The translations under genes and the position numbers were made by a program. From contig NAOQ01000023.1 in assembly GCA_002751075.1 (NCBI GenBank), positions 283,060 through 314,111 of the forward strand: a DNA stretch of 31,052 nt, given 5' to 3'. Positions 24,401 through 31,052 of this stretch are shown in pieces; within the stretch, counting starts at the first letter, position 1; each line of letters begins with the position of its first letter. Source of the DNA: Ichthyophonus hoferi. Its lineage: Eukaryota > Opisthokonta > Ichthyosporea > Ichthyophonida > Ichthyophonidae. Under the pieces are notes generated by a model. The model was not told the DNA's origin. It made no database searches and worked only from the letters and a program-made list of their open reading frames with translations.

Positions 24401-27400
24401 GGTAAATATATGGAAGCACGCTATAGGAATTAAATAGTAGTAAAATTAAATATTAAATAAGACATTGTAGTGATTGGGTAGTAAGAAAATTAAATATATA
24501 GTCATTTATTACAGTGCCTGATACTTATTTTAATCACAGATCGGGCTTCTTGTTTACTTAGCCCATATTGGTAAATGCCCTATTATCTTTGGAGAAGCTA
24601 TTGTAGACATTATGGTTGTTATGTATTTTAATCCAAATCATTGTTTATATACACTTATGTCTAACTTAAACACAGTAATCACCTATCATAATTTCTCATG
24701 GATGTTTTAATAATATAATATTTAATGGTATTTTTATAGATATAATTGAAATATGTTACTGTATTAATCTAGATCAATGAAAGAATGTTCTTTTATTGTT
24801 TAAGTATTTATCGATTAATAAGAAGGCAATAAAGATCATATATACAGTATTTACATATATATGGAGAAATTTATTAAACGTATTATTTGCAAAGAGAACA
24901 AAGAAACATAACGTGGTAAATAGATTTTGTGGTATCGGAGAAGTTATTTTACATGGTAAGAATGCTTGATAAATGCATTTTAACCTTCCATTATATTATA
25001 CATAGGAAGTTTACTACCAGCTCAATCCGCCACTATAGGTGTTACGGACCGTATCTTGTAAGTGAAATGTATGTTATGCAGTTTCTCTTAGTGCCAGTAT
25101 ATGTTTATCACACATAAGGTACATAATACTATTATCAATGCAGTCAAAGGTAGCTCACACTAACCCAAATATAAGTTTCTCTTTTCAATAACTAATACTC
25201 ATACTTATTTCATTTATTTTTTATATTATTAGCAGGATAAGTAACTAAACACAACAATTCTTTAATATGTACTTAAAGACAATGTGTATGTAATCACTGT
25301 ATATGATAAACTCAATCAGAACAAGAATTATGACTCGCGACACTGTGGCGGTACAACAGAGCACATTCCTTATGGATCTACAACAGATGTCTGTAGTGTT
25401 ACGCTATGCTACCTCTCACTCTCTCGTTCTCATGGATGAATTTGGAAAAGGTAACATGTCTTTATAGATAGGATTGCTCCATGATTTAGTAAAAAAAAAA
25501 CAATAATGGTTGTTTTTTATTTTATGTGATTTTCTTTTCTAAGTAGTTTTTAATTCTTATGTGATATTTTCAGTGTTCTCAGATAAAATAAGAAAATATA
25601 TATTTTGGGCATGCAAGACGAAATACCCAATCATATATACTTCATATTTGTAGTTATATTTAACAGAAACATATATAGTCATGTTCATTTGCTTTTTAAA
25701 ATTTTGACTTACTCTTTTAGTCATTTTTATTACCACTTAGTCTAGACTTAGTTTAGAAGATGCAATGCTTTGTTATTAATGTTATTAAAGATTAATACTC
25801 TATGTTTGACTGTAAAATTTAAATCATTTCTAAATATGCCACTACGACATTTGTAGGTACAAATCTAGCAGATGGAACCGGATTACTTTGTTCATCGTTG
25901 CAATATCTCTTAAACTTGGGTGATGGCTGCCCCAGAGTGGTAAGATCATGTCTCTAAACCTTTATATAAAAGTTTTAATAAAACCTTTTTGTTGATAATG
26001 CACGTATTGTACGTCCTCACTAGATAGGTTGATACATTGATTGTTCTATTAATAGCTTAAATATTTGTCCACAGATATACTCACCTTAATTCATATATGT
26101 TCATACATGCTAATATTTACATAGACTATTAACTATCATATACGTCCGCCAACTATATACCTACTTTCACACTAATAAAACCATGATACAATTTTTATTA
26201 GGTCTGTGTACAATTGAAACAGAGAAAGCATACAGAAAACAACTAATATCCATCTCAATTTTAAAAAACAATATAATAAAATGATAAACTTTACTCTGTT
26301 CATACAATAGGTTGTTGCCACCCACTGCCATGAGTTGTTGAACAACCGTCTTATCACTAAAGACAACACTAATATAGCTTTCAAGACAATGTCCGTGAGT
26401 ATTGCTAAGTATATTTGTTCAATAAATTGTTGTGCTATAGGCTTGATCTAATTAACTTTAATTATATTATAATATGGTATATTTAGGAAATATATCAAAT
26501 TTTAATTGATCATAGTGTGTTTTACCAATCGCTTACAAGCAAAGTTTTCCATGAATTCAGGCTCATTCCATTGTATTTAATTCCTCTATTTTCATTTTTG
26601 GTATATATGTACACGACATTTCTACTTCTGAAAATTAAAACGTTTATGAAGTCGTGGGTAGATTAGCTTGTTGGTAGAAGCTGGGTGGAGAGAGAGAGAA
26701 AAAAAGAAAAAAAAAGAGAGATATATATAAATGAAAAATTGGTTATATGATGTCTATATAATTTCAAAATATAGGTTTTGCAGGTAAATTAAGGAGAACA
26801 TGGAATTGACAGGTGCTGGAGACAGAAGGTCGTCTAGCTTATCTCTATAATATTGTTAATGGTCAATGTACTACTAGCTATGCATGCTACGTGGCTGCTG
26901 AAGTTGGGGTTTCGGACTCGGGTATGTACCCACTGACATACTATATGATCAAAATAGACTGCTATACTTCAATCCTCTACTCTTTGCATTTAATTTTACT
27001 CTAAGAATAATAAGATGTCACAGTTGAAAATAGATTGATAGGAGCTATATTTTTCTAAATATTACGATAATTTGTGTAGTAGAATGGTTTTGTTATCTTT
27101 AACAAACACTTTGTTCTGTACTATTGTGCACCTTTCATGTCAGACTACATTTATTTTAATTTTAGAAGAATAGATCGGATTCATTTAAGACTACATTTTG
27201 GTAATTTAGTATTTTTTGTAACTACACATGAACATGGTCAAGTAAGTATTTCTATTTATTCATAATTTATATAAGAATATTTTGTTCAGATATAATCCAT
27301 TTTAGTTTATCATTAGTCATTAACAAAGTAGATCCTATTTATATATGCACAATGTTAATGACATCAACAAACTATGTTATAGGAAGATATATAATGCATA

Positions 27401-28354
27401 TCAAATACTAAATATGGCAGTACAATGATCCTTGATTAAGCTGAACATGAATGGTATTGCATTACTTAATTATGATTTATAATTAAATTGAAATCTTATA
27501 TATTGTAACATAGCATGCCTCATGATGGCAATTGTGTTGGTGTATTTGCACTTTTTAGACATATATATATTCATACAACTCATCTGATGTACGACCTACA
27601 GTAATCTCCCGTGCAGAAGATATTATAAGGGCAGTAACCCAAGGAAACCCAATTTTTGCTTTAGAAAACGAAAAACAGAAACATAGGTTAGTATATTTAT
27701 AATGCCTGTCTTACTGCTACAATCTATATCATAACTATATAGTCGAGTACTGAATCTTTAGTTTCTTACTTTACTATCAATTTGTAAATCTAAATTTATT
27801 TTTTTCTTTTTCTTCTTCTTACTATCTTTTTTTCTATTATTCTATTCATGTTTTTTTTCTTTTTTTTAGAGGTTATTGTTTGGTGTTTTGTAATCTCAAT
27901 TATCTGCTCTATGAGCTAGTATATTTTTCCCTATTCCTTTAATGCATACATAGTCGTAATACAAATAGTATTCTATTCAACATTTTTGAAGCCTATATGC
28001 TCATTTTTCCACTTCACATTATGCCTTTTCCTCCTTCATCATACTTCACCTCATTCCATTCCCACATCAAAAGTTTATAGGTGCACACAGCTCTAAATTA
28101 ACTTAGTCACACATAATTTGACATATAGAAACCATTATCATTTGCATTATCGTTAATAAGTAGCTAAATCTTTGTATCTTGTTATGCATAGATATGGTCT
28201 CAAGGGACCCAAAAGATATTTTCCCAGATTACATTAAACCACTCTATAATATCCCTTTAATAGTGACGATGCTATAGTTGAGCTGGCGATTACTACAGAT
28301 CTTGGGATTGTCAACTTGCGTCAGTTGGTTGAACACATCCATACCCTTACTTGA
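12442..28354 (+). CDS. MSH5: MutS protein homolog 5, meiotic (27 coding exons, apparently complete)
   Basis: MSH5 pairs with MSH4 to form a sliding clamp that stabilises meiotic recombination intermediates and promotes crossovers. Exons: 12442-12565 (ATG 12448), 13698-13778, 13893-13957, 15025-15141, 15519-15628, 15787-15822, 16302-16378, 17145-17190, 17679-17814, 18482-18547, 19051-19122, 19654-19710, 20056-20163, 20846-20998, 21453-21498, 21856-21897, 22360-22456, 22830-22922, 23778-23904, 24540-24570, 25006-25057, 25320-25450, 25857-25939, 26311-26394, 26813-26921, 27602-27686, 28264-28354 (TGA). Every junction is GT-AG and in phase: 2,313 bases, 770 residues (human about 834). Core-domain motif WGSRLYMAWFQRP at 211-223; Walker A GPNASGKS 537-544; signature STFLMDLQQM 591-600; Walker B LVLMDEFGKGT 612-622; VATHCHEL 650-657; SYACYVAAEVGV 698-709. 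The ATPase residues look intact, so the protein should be active. Like the family, it lacks the mismatch-recognition domain of MutS. An upstream exon extending the N-terminus is possible. Confidence 0.96.
12821..12918 (+). repeat. Direct repeat flanking the assembly gap, left copy
   Basis: 98 bases match 13563-13660 exactly by eye, immediately before the N run. After the match the left copy reads CTGA and the right copy ATTGAATTACTGA. Exact identity at both edges of a gap most simply means the same locus was assembled twice. Confidence 0.9.
12923..13562. other. Assembly gap (640 N) in MSH5 intron 1
   Basis: A run of 640 unknown bases. It falls inside the intron between the first two MSH5 exons, so it does not interrupt coding sequence. 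Its true size may be zero or less, given the duplicated flanks. Confidence 0.98.
13563..13660 (+). repeat. Direct repeat flanking the assembly gap, right copy
   Basis: This copy matches 12821-12918. It continues into a short extra ATTGAATT unit and then unique intron leading to the MSH5 exon 2 acceptor at 13696-13697. Confidence 0.9.
14719..14806. repeat. Inverted repeat in MSH5 intron 3
   Basis: TTCTGGCTGAGA (14719-14730) and its exact complement (14795-14806) enclose 64 bases. It could be a hairpin or the relic of a small non-autonomous element. No larger terminal repeat or target duplication is evident. Confidence 0.5.
22164..22204. repeat. (ATT)n microsatellite, MSH5 intron 16
   Basis: Imperfect ATT/ACT trinucleotide units lie between MSH5 exons 16 and 17. 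Confidence 0.85.
22494..22750 (+). repeat. Diverged intronic repeat, copy 1 (MSH5 intron 17)
   Basis: This stretch aligns collinearly with 23465-23712. Shared blocks include TTTCAG.CTGT, TACAGAATCA, CAGTC/CAATCT..CTCA.ACAGA.CCTCTT, TATATATAGAATA and the tail TTTGCCT. Identity is about 65-70% by eye. It begins 37 bases after the exon 17 donor. No coding function is apparent. Confidence 0.7.
23465..23712 (+). repeat. Diverged intronic repeat, copy 2 (MSH5 intron 18)
   Basis: This is the partner of 22494-22750, in the same orientation, on the other side of MSH5 exon 18. It ends 65 bases before exon 19. Either a local duplication or two insertions of one repeat family would explain it. Confidence 0.7.
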
Positions 28355-28825
28355 TCAACATCCATTAACTTATATTGGCTTCACCACGACTATTGCAATA
28401 CTTAAAATATACATTAAAGCAAATAGGAACAATAAAAAAAAAGTAAAAAAGGCACTGCAAAGCTCCTGCAAAGTCTGGATATCCATTTTTTTTTGTCATT
28501 GTAAAACAATTATCCTGCTTGTTACTCCTTCATATTGAGTTACTACTCGTTTATCACTTTATTACATATAAGCCATGCGAAGTTTGATTTTACTATTACT
28601 ATAATATATCGGGTATGAAAATGCGAATTAGAGCCTATGACAATTATCCTTTAAATTGTCTATAGTTGTAATTAAAGCAACTTTTCCTTGACACGGATCC
28701 ACACAAACTTCCCTGTACTGTCTTATTAATAATTAATTGTAGTAGAATTGTTTACTAATGCCAAACCTACTATAATTGTTATGTAGGAATGCCTTAACAT
28801 ATAGGAGTTTTCAATCCAAATAATA
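28355..28825. other. MSH5 3' flank
   Basis: AT-rich sequence after the MSH5 stop, up to the left end of the transposon relic. It carries the likely polyadenylation signal at 28431-28436 and otherwise shows no exon or repeat that I can support. Confidence 0.5.
28431..28436 (+). terminator. Likely MSH5 polyadenylation signal
   Basis: A consensus AATAAA lies 77 bases past the MSH5 stop codon and is followed by an A-rich stretch. It would give a short 3' UTR. AATAAA is frequent by chance in DNA this AT-rich. Confidence 0.45.
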
Positions 28826-28829
28826 GATC

Positions 28830-30390
28830 CGTCGACCAATATGATATTTTCCCGATCCGAATTATATATTAATCAGTACGATAATTTTCCCGATCAAAAA
28901 GGGAAAAAAAAATGAAAAAATTTACGTAGTTTTTAAGAGATTATATATATATATACAATTTTTCTAAAATAAAAAGAATAACTTAATATATATAGCATAC
29001 GTAGCATTCTTTTACTAGGTAATTCATGCTAGCAACATGTTATGTTGGGGAAAAAAAAGGTAGTTGACTTGTTGGATATATATATATAACAATCATAACA
29101 CAAGTTTGCTGACAACATGTTGGATAACATCTAGGTTAAGTATAAATTGAAAGAAAAGTTCTAAAAAATGTTTTCAAAGCTTATATATATATACAAAGAA
29201 TATCATGATAAACAGTAAAAGTTATCATCTAGTAAGCAAGGTGGATAGAAAGAGGATAGAGGGCCAATTCCTTGAAGGCATGTATGTTGGAATATTGCCG
29301 AGGCCTTGATTTTTCACTATCAAATTGTGTATAAAATTGTAAAGAACTTCAATGAATCCAGCACAACTACTGTGCCGCTTAGGAGTAGAGATAGGAAATC
29401 GAAGCTCTGAGCTGACCAGAAACTGCAAGTACTTAGGTAGGTAAATAATAATTGCTTCCTAATGCTTCCTGATCGTATAACTATAGTACAAGACAAATTT
29501 TCTTTAAGTGTCTCAACTTCCGCCATAGAAAAGATATTATTAAGTTTTCATTACACAGTGAAAAATCCTGTACCTAGAAATGATGAAACTACGATTGGAG
29601 AGCATTTTGCTTGAACTATACAGTTCAGTTAACTGGAGCAGAATGCTGAGGATAAAAAGTTGATACTTTGCGGCGCAATTGGATTTTCAGTCTCCCCCCA
29701 ACCAAAAAAAGGAAGATCCCGCATTGGAATTTCTCTATATGTTTCTGTTGGTGCTCCACGAAGTAAGAATATTTCCATTTTTGTGGGCGTGAATAAGTAT
29801 GCCATATTATACCACAAAATTCATAATAAAGCAGTTAATGGGGAAGACTTCAAAGTTTGTTTTGAAATTTTAAAAAGGATATCTAATGAAAAAAGAATCA
29901 CCAATCCTATTTTTATCCTCGATAACGCTAAGATTCATCAATTTTCCGGCCTTAAGGTGTTATTCAGTCCTTAAATTTAAACTTGTTGGATCTTTCTCCT
30001 TATTCACTTTCATTTTTTATTTTTTTGAATATATTATATATTGTAAGTGTTTTTTTCAATTTGAAAGCCTTTAGTTCTTAGGTTGGAATGTAGAACTGAA
30101 GCGGAGTTGAAGAGCATGATAAGTTTCAAATTGTTGGAGATCACAGCTGAAAACTGATAGTGTTTATAGGAAAATGCTAAGATACAGGTGTAAATCGGAA
30201 GGAAAATAAATAATTATGGAGTAATTATATATATACATATACATATATAACAAGACAAATTTGAACTAACCTTTTTTTTCTAAGACGTAATTTTTTTCAA
30301 TTTATTTGTTCATCTTTGGATCGGGAAAAATATAATTCTGATCAGCAGATAATTTAAAATTCGGATCGCGAAAATTATCAAATAGACTCA
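28830..30390 (+). mobile_element. Degenerate Tc1/mariner (IS630-type) DNA transposon
   Basis: The element is about 1.55 kb. Its ends are imperfect inverted repeats of about 60-70 bases: the left carries TTTTCCCGATC twice (near 28848-28858 and 28885-28895), the right carries the complementary words near 30319-30330 and 30358-30380. The best-matching arm is left 28842-28863 against the complement of right 30358-30380, differing at two positions or so. Between them lies a decayed transposase in the plus direction (listed separately). Exact ends and the TA target duplication cannot be fixed by eye. The element sits downstream of MSH5 and no longer codes for an active enzyme. Confidence 0.75.
29327..30020 (+). 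pseudogene. Broken Tc1/mariner-type (DDE_3) transposase
   Basis: Blocks in family order: a helix-turn-helix-like VYKIVKNFNESSTTTVPLRS (from 29327), a second DNA-binding block VSTSAIEKILLSFHYTVKNP (from 29509), and the catalytic core at 29660-29974 with GFSV, KKGRSRIG, HKIHNKAVNGEDF and ILDNAKIH, then LLDLSPYS in another frame from about 29982. The second catalytic Asp (in LDNAKIH) remains. The place of the first (family D-E-x-G-F) reads G-A-I-G-F, so that Asp is lost. The third catalytic position after SPYS is not recognisable. Stops lie between the first two blocks and between the second block and the core, and the frame changes after the core, so this is a dead copy. Confidence 0.85.
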
Positions 30391-30521
30391 ACAAATTATG
30401 TGAAAAAAAATATTCGTGACACCACTGTTTTATGGCATCTTGTCAAAATCCAACTATTATCTTAAATAGTAAATAGTTTGTTCTGGTAGATTGTAAATTG
30501 TAAGGGACACTCAATCTGTAG
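30391..30521. other. Short spacer between transposon relic and unrecognised exon
   Basis: AT-rich sequence ending in the acceptor-like TCAATCTGTAG before 30522. A frame starting MASCQNPTIILN near 30434 does not join the next exon in phase. No firm feature is seen. Confidence 0.4.
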
Positions 30522-30699
30522 TTGTACGGGCGACCCATCCCGGCCCCGGATCAAGTTGTAAGATTGGAACCACCGACTCGGTTTGATCCAGGTCATGCGG
30601 TGAGAATCGATTACAACCGTATAAAAGCCCAACAAGATGAGTGGTCGCTTGAAGGAACCCAGATGGTTGATGTATATAGAGATATGATTTCGGGGAAGA
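30522..30699 (+). CDS. Internal exon of an unrecognised protein-coding gene (partial)
   Basis: An open stretch of 59 codons stands out by its higher GC and protein-like composition: YGRPIPAPDQVVRLEPPTRF near its start, then FDPGHAVRIDYNRIKAQQDE, then WSLEGTQMVDVYRDMISG. It begins directly after an acceptor-like CTGTAG and has no early ATG (first Met near codon 47), so it looks internal. Possible donors are GTTTAA at 30700 or GTATAT earlier, near 30670, so the right boundary is uncertain. The following bases quickly lose protein character. I do not recognise the family. Its other exons would lie to the right of the window, or to the left with the transposon relic in an intron. Confidence 0.45.
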
Positions 30700-31052
30700 G
30701 TTTAAATAGTTTTATTGTTCTTTATATTAGCTCCTTAGTGTAGTTGTAGCTTAGTGAATACTTTCGCGGAGAAAGGAAATTAAATAAATTTGATACATCT
30801 CAGTTATAATTCTGATGAGATGGTACTCAGAGCTAACGTTCTTATGTAAGATCTCCGAGAAAGATCATTAAGGTTAATCTCTTAATCAACAATAATATAA
30901 TTTGCATTTGCCACTTACACTAGAAACCAATTCAAAGGTATAATAATATCGCAAAATCTATCCAATTCTCTTGCAAATTTTAAAAGCCAAAATTCGACTT
31001 ATACATACTCACAGGTCCGGACTATAGGATATATACTCTCATGTCACTCTTT
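30700..31052. other. Right-hand end, no feature recognised
   Basis: AT-rich sequence consistent with the intron after the unrecognised exon. I found no exon, repeat or RNA gene in it. Confidence 0.4.

Noticed and set aside
1-31052. CRISPR arrays, tRNA or rRNA genes, bacterial operons, retroelement coding regions
   Set aside because: I looked for regular spaced repeats, tRNA B-box-like words, ribosomal cores, and reverse transcriptase or gag/pol motifs on both strands and saw none.

Overview
The window looks like AT-rich nuclear DNA from an animal, probably an early-branching or otherwise compact invertebrate. The evidence is spliced genes with consensus GT-AG introns of roughly 100 to 1,100 bases, many microsatellites, a Tc1/mariner-type transposon relic, and three recognisable animal proteins. 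The species cannot be named from sequence alone. Most long uninterrupted frames are by-products of AT-rich introns. The real genes are chains of short exons, joined here by hand from homology, splice sites and phase.

From left to right: (1) 352-5351, minus strand: the first nine coding exons of NBAS (263 residues), running off the left edge. NBAS is a subunit of the NRZ tether for Golgi-to-ER vesicles. (2) 5352-6776: a spacer between divergent genes, with clustered CCAAT motifs on the NBAS side. (3) 6777-9672, plus: a complete five-exon GATC (161 residues), the C subunit of the mitochondrial Glu-tRNA(Gln) amidotransferase, with a basic N-terminal presequence. (4) 10153-10714, minus: a tentative small three-exon gene of about 73 residues that is not firmly recognised. 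(5) 10715-12441: a spacer with two CCAAT boxes and an E2F-like site. (6) 12442-28354, plus: MSH5, the meiotic MutS homologue, in 27 phase-consistent coding exons (770 residues) with intact ATPase motifs. A 640-N assembly gap lies in intron 1 and its two flanks repeat each other. (7) about 28830-30390: a degenerate Tc1/mariner (IS630-type) DNA transposon with imperfect terminal inverted repeats. (8) 30522-30699, plus: a well-conserved-looking exon of an unrecognised gene continuing to the right.

The three named genes have unrelated roles (vesicle tethering, mitochondrial translation, meiotic crossing-over) and need not work together. The order gives two divergent pairs, NBAS/GATC and the small gene/MSH5, so shared promoters are possible.

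I found no convincing new multi-gene system. The points most worth a second look are the small minus-strand gene, the unrecognised exon at the right, two pairs of diverged repeats (one pair brackets MSH5 exon 18), and the duplicated gap flanks.
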